Shown here: positions 16,676-26,493 of the stretch, piece by piece
Numbering within the stretch: the first letter of the stretch is position 1
Layout of the letters: each line of letters opens with the position of its first letter
DNA from: an uncultured Lachnospiraceae bacterium
GTDB lineage: Bacteria > Bacillota > Clostridia > Lachnospirales > Lachnospiraceae
Direction of reading: 5' to 3'
Length of the DNA: 64,000 bases
Assembly (NCBI GenBank): GCA_944381635.1
Contig: CALWLY010000020.1
Location: forward strand, 1 to 64,000
Translations under genes and position numbers: made by a program
Notes under the pieces: model-generated
The model's input: the letters and a program-made list of their open reading frames with translations, nothing else
Told to the model about the DNA's origin: nothing
Databases searched by the model: none

Positions 16676-18073
16676 ATGCAGTTTCCCATAAAAAAGAACT
16701 CCCTGATCACCGGCGCACTTCTTCTGAGTGCAGCCGGCCTGGCCAGCCGCTTCATCGGTTTTTTTTACCGTATTTTCATGTCCCGCACCTTCGGCGAGGA
16801 AGGTATGGGCATTTACCAGCTGACAGGGCCGGTGTCCGGCATCGTCTTTGCCATTTCCACCGCCGGCATACATAACGCAGTTTCCCGCTTTATTGCAGGG
16901 GACGTGGAAAAAAATGACTACAGGTCCTCTCTTCGCATTCTGGGAACCGGTCTGTTTTTCTCCACAATCCTTTCCGCCCTGTGCTCTTTCTTTATCTACC
17001 AGAACTCCGAATGGATCGCTTCCCGTTTTCTGTACGAGCCCCGCTGTGCTTCCCTGCTGCGCATTATAGCCCTTTCCTTCGTGCCGGCCAGCATCCACAG
17101 CTGCATCAACGGGTACTTTTACGGAATTCACAGGACAGCCATTCCCGCCTCCACACAGCTGATCGAGCAGCTTGCCCGGGTGGGAACGGTTTTTTTGCTC
17201 TGGTACCACTCCCTTTCTTCCCATGCCGCTCTTTCTCTCAATGTGGCCGCCATCGGGTTGTGTGTAGGTGAGTTTACGTCCATGAGCATTACCCTTGCCG
17301 CCTCCTATTTCCATTTTTTGAAGCGGGCCGGTATTTCAAGGAAATCTTCTCTTTCCGCCCTTGGAAACCTGCAGAAAAAATCTGTCTCCACGCTGCAGCA
17401 GCTTTCCCGCCTTACGTCTACAAGCCGGAAAATGCTTCTTTTTGCCCTTCCCCTAAGTGCCAATCGCCTTTGTCTGAATCTTCTTTCTGCTCTGGAGGCC
17501 GCCTGGCTACCGATACGACTTCAGCAGTTCGGATACAGCGTCAGCGAGTCTCTTTCCATCTACGGCGTTTTTACGGGCATGGCTATGACTCTGATTCTTT
17601 TTCCCGGAACGTTTACCAATTCTGTCTCCGTGCTGCTGATGCCTTTGGTGGCAGAAGCCGATGCCGTCCGGAATACTCCCGCTATCAGCAGGGCCATCCG
17701 CAAATGTATCCGCTACTGTCTTTTGCTTGGCTGCGGCTGTATGTTTTTCTTCCTTTTGTTCGGAGAATTTCTTGGCATCTTTCTTTTTGACAGCGACATG
17801 GCCGGCCACTTTATTATGACGCTGAGTTTTATCTGTCCTTTCCTCTATCTGAACACCACGCTGTTTGGCATTCTTCACGGTCTTGGAAAGACAGGATTCA
17901 CCTTCTTTTTAAACATGGCCGGAATCCTTCTGCGCCTTGTATTTATCTGCACGCTCGTGCCCGTTTTCGGCATGAAAGCCTATTTCTGGGCCATGCTGGC
18001 AAGCCAGCTTTTATCCACCTTTTCTTCCCTGCTAAAACTGCGTCCTTATCTTCTGCCGGCAAAGGTCAGCTGA
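16676..18073 (+). CDS. SpoVB/MurJ-like lipid flippase (MOP superfamily)
   Basis: A 465-residue membrane protein with about 12 to 14 hydrophobic segments. The N-terminus (LLSAAGLASRFIGFFYRIFMSRTFGEEGMGIYQL) is typical of the SpoVB/polysaccharide-exporter branch of the MOP superfamily, which flips undecaprenyl-linked precursors. In a spore former it could be SpoVB (cortex precursor export) or a general peptidoglycan flippase. I start at MQFPIKKN with GAGG 5-6 nt upstream; two earlier in-frame ATGs exist. It opens the plus-strand island. Confidence 0.82.
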   Translation: MQFPIKKNSLITGALLLSAAGLASRFIGFFYRIFMSRTFGEEGMGIYQLTGPVSGIVFAISTAGIHNAVSRFIAGDVEKNDYRSSLRILGTGLFFSTILSALCSFFIYQNSEWIASRFLYEPRCASLLRIIALSFVPASIHSCINGYFYGIHRTAIPASTQLIEQLARVGTVFLLWYHSLSSHAALSLNVAAIGLCVGEFTSMSITLAASYFHFLKRAGISRKSSLSALGNLQKKSVSTLQQLSRLTSTSRKMLLFALPLSANRLCLNLLSALEAAWLPIRLQQFGYSVSESLSIYGVFTGMAMTLILFPGTFTNSVSVLLMPLVAEADAVRNTPAISRAIRKCIRYCLLLGCGCMFFFLLFGEFLGIFLFDSDMAGHFIMTLSFICPFLYLNTTLFGILHGLGKTGFTFFLNMAGILLRLVFICTLVPVFGMKAYFWAMLASQLLSTFSSLLKLRPYLLPAKVS

Positions 18074-18103
18074 GAACAAGACGCTGCATGACAGAGCACA
18101 CAC

Positions 18104-18258
18104 TTTTATACGATAAGAAACTTTATTTCTTATCGTATAAAAACAGACGCTCCGCTATGGATGCGCACTTCAGCGCTCAGGCAATCAGAGATTACCCGGA
18201 AAATGGTTGCTGACGCAACCGCGCTCCGGCGCGAGTGTGCGTTAGAGCGCACACTTTT
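18104..18258 (-). repeat. Family A repeat, long copy A2 (inverted relative to A3)
   Basis: It begins with a perfect 17-bp stem-loop (18104-18120 with 18126-18142, loop CTTTA), then a core of about 95 bp, then a GTGTGCG/GCGCACAC hairpin with a T run. The core from 18145 to 18240 is the reverse complement of the core of A3 at about 19190-19283, with two substitutions and one 3-nt indel. The stem may also end the flippase transcript. Confidence 0.85.
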
Positions 18259-18292
18259 TTATATTTTCGGTGTCACTTTCTCTTGTCCTATA

Positions 18293-18322
18293 TTGCCTTA
18301 CCTTTTTCGTCCATTGTATAAT
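18293..18322 (+). promoter_or_regulatory. Promoter of the lipoprotein gene
   Basis: TTGCCT and a perfect TATAAT are separated by 18 bp, about 87 bp upstream of the start codon. Confidence 0.6.
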
Positions 18323-18408
18323 AAAGGTACATACAAGGGATATCATTTCGCCGTACTGCAGCTATGATGCAGGCGCCGGTTCTTGTCCCGGATTATCAGG
18401 AGGTGCCT

Positions 18409-19065
18409 ATGAGAAAAAAAGTACTGCTTCACACCTTATTTTTTGCCGGTCTTCTTACTTTGACGGCATGCACAGGCCAAACGCCTGAAGAGACCACTCC
18501 GGAAACGCCCACAGCGATCAGCTCTTCTGCACAGACAGAAGAATCCTCCGCCGAAGCAGCTTCCGAAACGACTTCTGAAACAATCTCGGAGACAGCTTCT
18601 GAAACAACTTCTGAAGAGCCTTCTGAAGCGGCTTTAGAAACCGCTTCCCAGACGACCTCGGAAACAGTTTCCCAGGCCGACTCTGTTCTCCTGGAAGTTC
18701 CGGAGATGAACTTTTCCGTAGAGCTTCCTCCTCTTTTAAAAGATCACTATACAACAGAACTTTCAAGCCGGGAAGCCTACGGGGAAACGATTCAGACCTT
18801 ACGGGTTTTCTACCGGTCCGATACGGATTCCTCTCTGACTTCCATTGTTTCCTTTGAGGAAATGAGTTCCTCCGTATGGGAACAGGTTCAGGCAGAGGGA
18901 GGCCCGCTTGGTTCTGTTTTGGGAGAATCCGAAGACGGACGTGTTGTTATCCTTAATTCGCTCCAGTCCAATCCTTTTTCGGAAGGCAGCCCGGAATTTG
19001 AACTCTTTCAAGATTATCCCTCCCAGGCTTCCGTTATCCAGGACAGCTTTCAGTTCCTGGAATAA
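18409..19065 (+). CDS. Lipoprotein with Ser/Thr/Glu repeat linker
   Basis: A 218-residue secreted lipoprotein. The signal peptide MRKKVLLHTLFFAGLLTLTAC ends in a lipobox (LTAC, Cys near residue 21). Residues about 25-90 form a low-complexity linker of near-tetrapeptide repeats (SETT, SETI, SETA, SEEP). The C-terminal part (about 95-218) looks like a small globular domain of unknown family. AGGAGG lies 5 nt before the ATG. The gene and its promoter are enclosed by the inverted repeats A2 and A3. Function unknown; a surface-exposed binding or sensing role is a guess. Confidence 0.75.
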   Translation: MRKKVLLHTLFFAGLLTLTACTGQTPEETTPETPTAISSSAQTEESSAEAASETTSETISETASETTSEEPSEAALETASQTTSETVSQADSVLLEVPEMNFSVELPPLLKDHYTTELSSREAYGETIQTLRVFYRSDTDSSLTSIVSFEEMSSSVWEQVQAEGGPLGSVLGESEDGRVVILNSLQSNPFSEGSPEFELFQDYPSQASVIQDSFQFLE

Positions 19066-19169
19066 CAGACCGAAACAACGGCAGTGTGGTATTGTTTTCA
19101 AACTGTAATTCGTAAAAGTCTTGCCAATTAAAATTTTGTATACTATAATAGGACTGCTTAAAGGAAACA

Positions 19170-19325
19170 AAAAAATGTGCGCCCTGGTGCACACTCGCGC
19201 CGCGCGGTTGCGTCAGCAACCATTTTCCGGGTAATCTCTGATTGCCTGAGCGCTGTAGTGCGCATCCACAGCGGAGCGTCTTTTTTTACACGATAGGAAA
19301 TGAAGTTTCCTATCGTACAAAAAAA
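19170..19325 (+). repeat. Family A repeat, long copy A3
   Basis: Opposite orientation to A2. It ends with GTGCGCATCCACAGCGGAGCG, a T run and the stem-loop ACGATAGGAAA-TGAAG-TTTCCTATCGT flanked by T and A runs. It lies between the lipoprotein stop and the DAHP synthase start. Confidence 0.85.
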
Positions 19326-19393
19326 GGGTGTCGCAAACATCTTCTTCAGAGATATTTGCGGCATTGCCTTGTTTATTACAGGAGATAAAACCA

Positions 19394-20422
19394 ATGAGTT
19401 TTGAATTTGTACGCAAACTGCCCACTCCCGATGAAATCCGGGAACAGTTCCCTGTTCCGCCTGCGCTGGCCGCTTTAAAGGTCCAGAGAGATCAGGAAAT
19501 CCGGGATGTCCTTACCGGAAAAAGCAATAAGTTTCTCGTTATCATCGGGCCCTGCTCTGCAGACAACGAGGATTCTGTCTGCGACTACGTAAACAGACTG
19601 GCCAAAGTCAACGAAAAAGTAAAAGACAAGCTGATTCTGATTCCCAGAATCTATACCAATAAACCTCGCACAACCGGCGATGGATATAAGGGTATCGTTC
19701 ATCAGCCCGATCCGGAAGGAAAGCCTGACTTTCTGCAGGGTCTGATCGCCATGAGAAAAATGCACATCCGCGCCGCTGCGGAATCCAATCTGACTGCAGC
19801 CGACGAAATGCTTTATCCGGAAAACTGGCGTTATCTTTCCGACATCCTCTCCTACGTGGCCATCGGCGCCCGTTCCGTGGAGGATCAGCTTCACCGTCTG
19901 ACGGTCAGCGGTTTTGATGTGGCTTCCGGAATGAAAAACCCTACCAGCGGAGATTTCTCCGTTATGCTCAATTCCGTTTACGCCGCTCAGCATCCACACT
20001 CTTTCATTTATCGCGGATGGGAAGTGAATACAAGCGGAAATGATCTGGCTCACACCGTACTTCGCGGAGCCACCAACAAACACGGACGCAACCTGCCCAA
20101 CTATCATTACGAGGACTTAAATACACTGTTGAATCTGTATAATGAGAGGGATTTGAAAAATCCGGCCTGCATTATTGACTCCAACCACAGCAACTCCAAC
20201 AAGCAGTTTGAACAGCAGATCCGTATCGTAAAAGAAGTTATGCACAGCCGCAAGTTAAATGCGGATATTCATCGTCTTGTAAAAGGCGTCATGATCGAAA
20301 GCTATCTTGTGGAAGGCTGCCAGAAAGTAGGCGGAGGCGTTTACGGCAAATCCATCACAGACCCCTGCCTTGGATGGGAAGATTCCGAAAAACTGATTTA
20401 CGATATCGCAGAATATGAATAA
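19394..20422 (+). CDS. DAHP synthase, class I (AroF/AroG/AroH type)
   Basis: A 342-residue enzyme that joins phosphoenolpyruvate and erythrose 4-phosphate, the first step of aromatic amino-acid synthesis. Conserved blocks are IIGPCSADNEDSVCDY, LILIPRIYTNKPRTTGDGYKG, GARSVEDQLHR and DSNHSNSNK; the N-terminal extension (about 1-50) matches the feedback-regulated E. coli-type enzymes. Which aromatic amino acid inhibits it cannot be told. I chose MSFEFVRKLP with AGGAG 9 nt upstream. It stands alone, without trp or shikimate genes nearby. Confidence 0.93.
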   Translation: MSFEFVRKLPTPDEIREQFPVPPALAALKVQRDQEIRDVLTGKSNKFLVIIGPCSADNEDSVCDYVNRLAKVNEKVKDKLILIPRIYTNKPRTTGDGYKGIVHQPDPEGKPDFLQGLIAMRKMHIRAAAESNLTAADEMLYPENWRYLSDILSYVAIGARSVEDQLHRLTVSGFDVASGMKNPTSGDFSVMLNSVYAAQHPHSFIYRGWEVNTSGNDLAHTVLRGATNKHGRNLPNYHYEDLNTLLNLYNERDLKNPACIIDSNHSNSNKQFEQQIRIVKEVMHSRKLNADIHRLVKGVMIESYLVEGCQKVGGGVYGKSITDPCLGWEDSEKLIYDIAEYE

Positions 20423-20445
20423 ACAGCTGAGGCTTTAACAAAAAA

Positions 20446-20491
20446 GGATGTTTCAAAATCATGGTAATTATGATTCTGAAACATCCTTTTT
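20446..20491. terminator. Bidirectional terminator of DAHP synthase and xerD
   Basis: A 17-bp stem with one mismatch (GGATGTTTCA.AATCAT with ATGATT.TGAAACATCC) is flanked by T runs on both strands, between the convergent genes. Confidence 0.92.
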
Positions 20492-20522
20492 GTTATTTCT
20501 GTTCTTATTTCTATCCTTAATT

Positions 20523-21407
20523 CTATCCTCTCGGATGGGTTTTGGCATAAACTTCCCGAATATGACTGTGGTTTACATTGGCATAAATCTGCGTGGTGGA
20601 AATATCGGAATGCCCCAGCATCTCCTGTACGCTTCGCAGATCCGCACCATTTTTCACCAGATGCGCCGCAAAAGAATGGCGCAGTGTATGAGGGGTGATC
20701 TCCGATACAATCCCTGCTTTCTGGGCATAATATTTCACCAGTTTCCAGAATCCCTGACGGCTCATGGGTTTTCCGGAACAGTTCACAAACAGCACCTGCT
20801 CCTCCGGATCACTGAGCATATGGTCTCTGGAAAAACGAAAATAAGCCTGCAGAGCTTCTTTAGCCTTAGAACCAAAAGGAATTACCCTCTCCTTCGTCCT
20901 GTCATGGCAGATAATGTACCCCAGATGCATATTTACATCCGTAATCTTTAAAGTGATCAGCTCTGTCACACGGATTCCGGTGGCATAGAGCAGCTCCAGC
21001 ATAGCTTTATCCCTGATTTCCTTGGGATTATCTCCGGAAGGCAGTTCCAACAGTCTGACTACTTCTTCCATCGTCAGAATTCCCGGCATTTTTTTCTCGA
21101 TACGAGGTGCCTTCAAAGATTCCGCCACATCCTCCTCCACCAGCTTTTCCCGGTACAGATAATGAAAAAAAGCCTTGATAGACGCAATATTCCTGGAAAC
21201 TGTGGCAGGCGCAAACTTCTGTTTTTCCAGTCCCAGCACATAGCTGTTCAGAGAAGTCGCTGTGATTTCCGATACTTCCTCTATCCCCTGCTCTTTAAAA
21301 TAAGCGCAGAGTTTATTCAAGTCCCTTCTGTAGGATGCTTCCGTATTTGCAGAAGTTTTTTTAATATTATGTAAATACGAAATAAATGCCTGTATCTCCC
21401 GTTCCAT
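20523..21407 (-). CDS. xerD: Tyrosine recombinase XerD
   Basis: A 294-residue site-specific recombinase that resolves chromosome dimers at dif with a partner. The N-terminal SAM-like core-binding domain (about 1-90) and catalytic domain (about 105-290) are complete: Arg in ATGIRVTEL, HTLRHSFAAHL for the His-x-x-Arg pair, LGHSDIS and the nucleophile in TQIYANV. Its place next to spoIIM and a NUDIX gene matches Bacillus xerD (ripX) rather than an integrase, and no phage or integron genes are near. Confidence 0.93.
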   Translation of the reverse strand: MEREIQAFISYLHNIKKTSANTEASYRRDLNKLCAYFKEQGIEEVSEITATSLNSYVLGLEKQKFAPATVSRNIASIKAFFHYLYREKLVEEDVAESLKAPRIEKKMPGILTMEEVVRLLELPSGDNPKEIRDKAMLELLYATGIRVTELITLKITDVNMHLGYIICHDRTKERVIPFGSKAKEALQAYFRFSRDHMLSDPEEQVLFVNCSGKPMSRQGFWKLVKYYAQKAGIVSEITPHTLRHSFAAHLVKNGADLRSVQEMLGHSDISTTQIYANVNHSHIREVYAKTHPRG

Positions 21408-21465
21408 TATCCGAATACCTTTCTCTTACTCACGACAGTCCTCAGACTCTCTCTTTGTGCCTCTC

Positions 21466-21494
21466 ATTATAATCAGTTTTTCGACGAAAAGCAA
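21466..21494 (-). promoter_or_regulatory. Promoter of xerD
   Basis: On the minus strand TTGCTT and a perfect TATAAT are separated by 17 bp, about 60 bp upstream of the xerD start. Confidence 0.65.
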
Positions 21495-21608
21495 CGTGAT
21501 TTTTCACCCTAACTGCGCCTGTTTCCCTTGTTTTGCGGCTTTACTACAAGATATCGGTAATCGAAATTTTGTTATCCCCCATATATAGTAAAATTTGCGT
21601 AAATTTTT

Positions 21609-22181
21609 TTAAAAAAGTTTGAGAAAAAATTTGAGGACCCATGGATTTACATAACTTTCAATCAGACATCCCGTTATGACAACCACCAAAATTATCAGAA
21701 AGGTCTTTCCCTTTCCCACGGAATCTCCCTGGCCATCTCTTCTTTTCAGGTGCATACACCAGGAAAACAAAAAGAGAAAAGCAGGAACATAAATCAAGAT
21801 CTGTGGAAGGGTTCCTCCCACAAAAAGAAGAATGCCCCGAATACCGTGTCTGGCTGACAAAACGGACAACATAACGCCTGCTGAAAATCCGCTCCACAAT
21901 AAAACCGCACATACAGCTGCCATGGCCAGACCGGCAGCCGAGGCCAGCACTAAAACCGACACAATTCCCAGCCTTTGCCTGAGGCAGTAAAAAAACAAAA
22001 GACCTTTGTCCACCTCCAGATATTTCATCCCCGAAATCGTAATGTTGCTTAAAAACTCTGTATTTTCCAACAGATAATTCTGTCCTCCATACACAATCAG
22101 AATTCCCAGTGCAAAGCCTGCCAGAAACAAAATGACAAAGCCGGTATTCTCATTTCTTCTTGCCAGATAAAATTTTTCCAT
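21609..22181 (-). CDS. spoIIM: Stage II sporulation protein M
   Basis: A 190-residue membrane protein with four or five hydrophobic segments. SpoIIM works with SpoIID and SpoIIP at the engulfing septum of the mother cell to drive peptidoglycan remodelling. Features matching the family are the N-terminal FGLG-like first helix (GFVILFLAGFALGILIVYGG), the central LRQRLG segment and the long C-terminal hydrophobic half. The second of two near ATGs (MEKFYL) is a better fit to the weak GGGG ribosome site. Neighbours NUDIX and xerD are the standard arrangement. Confidence 0.88.
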   Translation of the reverse strand: MEKFYLARRNENTGFVILFLAGFALGILIVYGGQNYLLENTEFLSNITISGMKYLEVDKGLLFFYCLRQRLGIVSVLVLASAAGLAMAAVCAVLLWSGFSAGVMLSVLSARHGIRGILLFVGGTLPQILIYVPAFLFLFSWCMHLKRRDGQGDSVGKGKTFLIILVVVITGCLIESYVNPWVLKFFLKLF

Positions 22182-22236
22182 AAACATACCCCGGACATCG
22201 CATTTTTAAAATATATGCTCTGACCGGGGTCTGCTA

Positions 22237-22782
22237 TCACTGTTTCTTGCTGCAGTATTTATCTTTGTAACACATAATGGCGGCTATCGTCTTGGAATCT
22301 TCCATCTCTCCTGCATAGATCTTTTCGCAAAGTTCATCCACGGTGTATGCCTCCACATTGATATATTCATCCTCATCCAGGTGCTGATGGCTTGGAATAA
22401 GATTTCTCGCCACATAGATATCAATCTTTTCATTACAGAAAGCTACGGTTGTCCGTATGGTTATCAGCCACTCCAGATTTTCACTGCGATACCCGGTTTC
22501 CTCCTCCAGTTCCCTGGCTGCGGCTGTTTTTCCGGGTTCATCCGCACCGTTTAAACCACCTGCCGGAATTTCCAGTGTATAGCGGTCCAAAGCGTTTCTG
22601 TACTGACGTACCATGAGAATCTTGCCGTCATCTGTCACCGGAACTACTGCTGCAGCGCCATTGTGACCGATAAAATCCCATTTTACCACGTTTCCATTCG
22701 GTACCAGCACCGTGTCCTTGTAAAAATCAATGATAGAGCCTTTGTAAACAAGTTCTCTGTTTAGTCTTTTGAATTTTTCCAT
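22237..22782 (-). CDS. ADP-ribose pyrophosphatase (NUDIX)
   Basis: A 181-residue NUDIX hydrolase, similar to Bacillus NudF, that splits ADP-ribose into AMP and ribose 5-phosphate. The NUDIX box is complete near residues 85-107 (G-x5-E-x7-RELEEETGY, metal-binding Glu in RELEEE). It lies between rny and spoIIM; a terminator separates it from rny, so it probably has its own promoter or depends on read-through. Confidence 0.9.
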   Translation of the reverse strand: MEKFKRLNRELVYKGSIIDFYKDTVLVPNGNVVKWDFIGHNGAAAVVPVTDDGKILMVRQYRNALDRYTLEIPAGGLNGADEPGKTAAARELEEETGYRSENLEWLITIRTTVAFCNEKIDIYVARNLIPSHQHLDEDEYINVEAYTVDELCEKIYAGEMEDSKTIAAIMCYKDKYCSKKQ

Positions 22783-22806
22783 TTTTTCTCCTTTCCTGAC
22801 ACATAA

Positions 22807-22836
22807 AAGGCCCTGCGGATAAATCCGCAGGGCCTT
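22807..22836 (-). terminator. Terminator of rny
   Basis: A perfect 14-bp GC-rich stem (AAGGCCCTGCGGAT) with a 2-nt loop is followed by TTTTATG on the minus strand, 17 bp past the rny stop. Confidence 0.85.
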
Positions 22837-22853
22837 GACTGTTCTTGTAAATG

Positions 22854-24401
22854 CTATTTTGCATAATCCGTTACGCGGCTTTCTCTGATAACATTGACTT
22901 TAATCTGTCCGGGATATTCCAGTTCAGCTTCGATCTGTTTGGAAATATCTCTTGCCAGTAATACCATGTCCGCATCGGAAATCTGCTCAGGAACTACCAT
23001 TACCCGAATCTCTCTACCCGCCTGAATAGCAAAAGATTTGTCTACACCTTTGAAATTGTTTGAAATGTCTTCTAATTGTTTTAATCTGCTTGTATAAGTC
23101 TCCAGAGTCTCTCTTCTTGCGCCCGGTCTTGCCGCTGAAATTGTATCAGCAGCCTGTACAATGCAGGCGATCAACGATGTGGGCTCCACATCACCGTGGT
23201 GGGATTCCACTGCGTTGATAACAACGGCAGACTCTTTATATTTCTTACAAAGTTCTGCACCAAGCTGAATATGAGAACCTTCCATCTCGTGATCCACTGC
23301 TTTTCCAATATCATGCAGCAGTCCGGCGCGTTTCGCCATTCTCACATCCAGTCCCAACTCTGCCGCCAGAAGACCTGACAGCTGAGCTACTTCAATAGAA
23401 TGTTTCAATGCGTTCTGTCCGTAGCTTGTTCTGAATTTCATCTTTCCAAGCAGACGAACCAGTTCCGGATGGATGCCATGTACTCCTACTTCCAGTACAG
23501 CAGCCTCTCCTTCTTCTTTTATCATCACTTCAACTTCTCGCTGCGCTTTTTCCACCATCTCTTCGATTCTTGCCGGATGGATTCGGCCATCCACAATCAG
23601 TTTCTCAAGCGCGATTCTCGCAACTTCCCTGCGAATCGGATCAAACGAAGAAAGAACTACAGCTTCCGGCGTATCATCAATGATAAGATCCACACCTGTC
23701 ATGGTCTCAAGGGTACGGATATTGCGACCCTCACGTCCGATAATTCGTCCTTTCATCTCGTCGTTGGGAAGCTGAACAACCGATATCGTAGTTTCTGATA
23801 CATGGTCAGCGGCACATTTCTGAATAGCTGTTACCACATATTCTTTTGCCTTTTTGTCTGCTTCCTCTTTGGCCCTGCTTTCCATTTCTTTGATCATCAC
23901 GGCCGTTTCATGTTTCACTTCGTCTTCAACAATTTTCAATAAGTAGTCTTTTGCCTGATCGGAGGTTAATCCTGAGATTCGTTCCAGTTCCTGTATTCTT
24001 TGCTCATTGAGTTTTGCAACTTCTGCCTTCTGCTTTGAAATCTCTTCTTCTTTCGCTGCGAGGCTGGCTTCTTTTTTCTCGATAGCATCGGCTTTTTTGT
24101 CGATGTTCTCTTCCTTCTGCTGAATTCTGCGTTCAAAGCGCTGTACTTCCGCCCTGCGTTCTTTGATTTCTTTATCCAGTTCGTTTTTGGTACGAATGGA
24201 TTCTTCCTTCACTTCCAGCAGGCCTTCACGCTTTTTCGCCTCTGCAGTCTTTAAAGCTTCATCGATAATCTCTCTGGCTTTGTCTTCTGCGTTTCCAATT
24301 TTTGCTTCCATCGTCTTTTTCTGATAATTGGATGCCACAAAAGCTGCTGCAGGTACGCAGATGACAGCTGTAATCACAATTGCCAACACGTAGTAAAGCA
24401 T
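22854..24401 (-). CDS. rny: Ribonuclease Y
   Basis: A 515-residue membrane-anchored endoribonuclease that starts mRNA decay in Firmicutes. Domain order: one transmembrane helix (1-24), a long Lys/Glu coiled coil (about 25-200), a KH RNA-binding domain ([15 protein letters not shown]) and an HD metal domain ([12 protein letters not shown]). AAGGAGG lies about 11 nt before the ATG chosen; a GTG 12 bp earlier overlaps that site and is unlikely. It follows recX, as often seen in Clostridia, but has its own promoter. Confidence 0.95.
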   Translation of the reverse strand: MLYYVLAIVITAVICVPAAAFVASNYQKKTMEAKIGNAEDKAREIIDEALKTAEAKKREGLLEVKEESIRTKNELDKEIKERRAEVQRFERRIQQKEENIDKKADAIEKKEASLAAKEEEISKQKAEVAKLNEQRIQELERISGLTSDQAKDYLLKIVEDEVKHETAVMIKEMESRAKEEADKKAKEYVVTAIQKCAADHVSETTISVVQLPNDEMKGRIIGREGRNIRTLETMTGVDLIIDDTPEAVVLSSFDPIRREVARIALEKLIVDGRIHPARIEEMVEKAQREVEVMIKEEGEAAVLEVGVHGIHPELVRLLGKMKFRTSYGQNALKHSIEVAQLSGLLAAELGLDVRMAKRAGLLHDIGKAVDHEMEGSHIQLGAELCKKYKESAVVINAVESHHGDVEPTSLIACIVQAADTISAARPGARRETLETYTSRLKQLEDISNNFKGVDKSFAIQAGREIRVMVVPEQISDADMVLLARDISKQIEAELEYPGQIKVNVIRESRVTDYAK

Positions 24402-24498
24402 ATACAGGAGCACCTCCTTATTTAATTTTCATTGTACGAATATTCGTTATAGAATGTACATAGAGTCACATTCCCATAATCGACTTTACAACACTACA

Positions 24499-24527
24499 AT
24501 TCTAAACAAAAATCACTCCTGTGTCAA
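24499..24527 (-). promoter_or_regulatory. Promoter of rny
   Basis: On the minus strand a perfect TTGACA and TAGAAT are separated by 17 bp, about 100 bp upstream of the rny start. Confidence 0.75.
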
Positions 24528-24574
24528 GTGCTATTCCTTATTTAAGCGACAAATTATTTTCATTTTTTCGTATC

Positions 24575-25192
24575 TTAATCTATGAAACCACGTATTGCTT
24601 TTCGGATAACTTCCATGGGTATCCCTTTTCTGTACAGAAAGGCCGCCATTTTCTGCTGTTCTTTATAATCCGCTTTTTCCGGAGAAAATTTCTTTTTTTC
24701 CATCCACTTTTCTGCAAGTTTTCTTTCATCGGACATATTGCCGTCCTCTTCCAGATCAGCAAACACTTCCTCCACAATTTCTTTTGCAATCCCCTTTCTC
24801 ATAAGAGATTCCGAAATGGCTCTGCGGCTCTTTGTCTCTGTCTGACTTAATGCATAATCTTTTGCATACTGTACGTCGTCCACATATCCGAAAGATTTTA
24901 CATAGGTGATGGCAATATCCTGGATTTCCTGGCTGTATTCCCCCTGCCGCAATTTTTCCCGCAGCTGATATTCCGTGTAAGGCCTGCTCTTTAAAAGATT
25001 CATACAGCGAAGCTTTGCTCTCTTTACAAGCACTTCCTCCGTAATCTTTCGATAAGTTTCTTCACTGATCTCTTCCTGTTCCCGGATTTTGTATAAACGA
25101 ATTTCGCCTTTGTATAAGACAAAGGCGAAATTACCATCTACATATATCCGGCACCTGGATTGGGAGATTTCCTCAATTCCGGTAACCGTCAT
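24575..25192 (-). CDS. recX: Regulatory protein RecX
   Basis: A 205-residue, mostly helical RecX protein that binds RecA filaments and limits their activity. The RecX core repeats are recognisable (RPYTEYQLREKLRQ, then YVKSFGYVDDVQYAKDYAL, then RRAISESLMRKGI). It starts 2 bp after the recA stop, so the two are translated from one SOS-controlled transcript. Confidence 0.92.
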   Translation of the reverse strand: MTVTGIEEISQSRCRIYVDGNFAFVLYKGEIRLYKIREQEEISEETYRKITEEVLVKRAKLRCMNLLKSRPYTEYQLREKLRQGEYSQEIQDIAITYVKSFGYVDDVQYAKDYALSQTETKSRRAISESLMRKGIAKEIVEEVFADLEEDGNMSDERKLAEKWMEKKKFSPEKADYKEQQKMAAFLYRKGIPMEVIRKAIRGFID

Positions 25193-25194
25193 TC

Positions 25195-26274
25195 TTATTC
25201 TTCTCCTTCAATGTGAAGATTTCCGGATTGTGCCTGATTTCCCGTCTCTGTATTGGAATCATCTCCAGACTTTTTGCCGGGAACAAGGCCAAAGTGCTCT
25301 CTGACTTTTTCTTCGATTTCTTTGCATACATCCGGATTTTCTTTCAGATAAGTCTTGGCATTCTCACGTCCCTGACCGATCTTGTTGCCTTCATAAGCAT
25401 ACCATGCACCGCTCTTATTAACTACACCGCTGTTGGCAGCCAGATCAAGGATATCTCCTTCTGCGGAAATTCCCTGTCCGAACATAATATCAAACTCTGC
25501 TTCCTTAAACGGAGGTGCAATTTTGTTTTTGACAATCTTCACTCTGGTACGGTTTCCGACTACTTCGCCGCCCTGTTTCAAGGCTTCGATTCTTCTGACG
25601 TCCAGACGCACGGAAGAGTAGAATTTCAGAGCGCGTCCGCCTGTCGTTGTCTCCGGATTTCCAAACATAACGCCGACCTTCTCACGCAGCTGGTTGATAA
25701 ATACTACCGTACAGTTGGATTTGCTGATAACAGCTGTCAGCTTACGAAGCGCCTGAGACATCAGTCTTGCCTGAAGACCTACGTGGCTGTCTCCCATATC
25801 CCCGTCAATCTCGGCTTTGGGTACTAAAGCTGCAACAGAGTCCACAATTACAATGTCGATAGCTCCTGAACGAACCATCGTCTCTGTAATTTCCAGAGCC
25901 TGCTCTCCGTTGTCCGGCTGAGAAATGTATAAATTGTCAATATCCACGCCGATATTTTTGGCATATACCGGATCAAGCGCATGCTCGGCATCGATGAATC
26001 CTGCGATGCCGCCTCTCTTTTGCACTTCGGCGATCATATGAAGGGTAACCGTTGTTTTACCGCTGGATTCCGGTCCGTATATCTCAATGATTCTTCCCTT
26101 GGGAATTCCTCCCAGTCCCAGTGCAATATCAAGGCTGAGAGAACCTGTGGGTATGGTCTCTATATTCATCTGTGCGGAAGGATCGCCCAGTTTCATAACT
26201 GCTCCCTTGCCGAACTGTCTTTCAATCTGCGTAAGCGCTGCATCCAATGCCTTTAACTTCTCTTCTCTTTCCAT
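25195..26274 (-). CDS. recA: Recombinase RecA
   Basis: A 359-residue RecA that forms filaments on single-stranded DNA for strand exchange and triggers LexA self-cleavage. Walker [10 protein letters not shown] is at 67-75, Walker B in [11 protein letters not shown], and [10 protein letters not shown] with [12 protein letters not shown] forms the DNA-binding and inter-subunit region. Start MEREEK follows GGAGG at 7 nt; the longer frame is rejected. The C-terminal tail is acidic (HIEGEE). Two LexA boxes lie at its promoter. Confidence 0.98.
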   Translation of the reverse strand: MEREEKLKALDAALTQIERQFGKGAVMKLGDPSAQMNIETIPTGSLSLDIALGLGGIPKGRIIEIYGPESSGKTTVTLHMIAEVQKRGGIAGFIDAEHALDPVYAKNIGVDIDNLYISQPDNGEQALEITETMVRSGAIDIVIVDSVAALVPKAEIDGDMGDSHVGLQARLMSQALRKLTAVISKSNCTVVFINQLREKVGVMFGNPETTTGGRALKFYSSVRLDVRRIEALKQGGEVVGNRTRVKIVKNKIAPPFKEAEFDIMFGQGISAEGDILDLAANSGVVNKSGAWYAYEGNKIGQGRENAKTYLKENPDVCKEIEEKVREHFGLVPGKKSGDDSNTETGNQAQSGNLHIEGEE

Positions 26275-26469
26275 GATGAATCCTCCTGTGAATCCTGTAT
26301 CTGTACAATCTGCCGCATTTCCTATCCTGCGGGTCACTTTCGTGCGCGGTTTTCTGCCCGGCAAAACAGAACCATACTGCTCATAACGTGCAGAAGCTGT
26401 ATGCCTGCCACTGAAAGTGTATGAAACTCTCCAAGCCTTCTATGTCAAATAAATTTATACTCAAAAGCA

Positions 26470-26481
26470 GAACATTTGTTC
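26470..26481 (-). promoter_or_regulatory. LexA (SOS) box 1 of recA
   Basis: GAACATTTGTTC is a perfect match to the Firmicutes LexA consensus GAACN4GTTC. It lies just downstream of the -10 box, near the expected transcription start. Confidence 0.85.
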
Positions 26482-26493
26482 TTATCTTTTACC

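Noticed and set aside
20523..21407. XerD as an integrase of a mobile island
   Set aside because: Its neighbours (spoIIM, NUDIX) are the normal chromosomal context, and no att-like repeats or phage genes are near.
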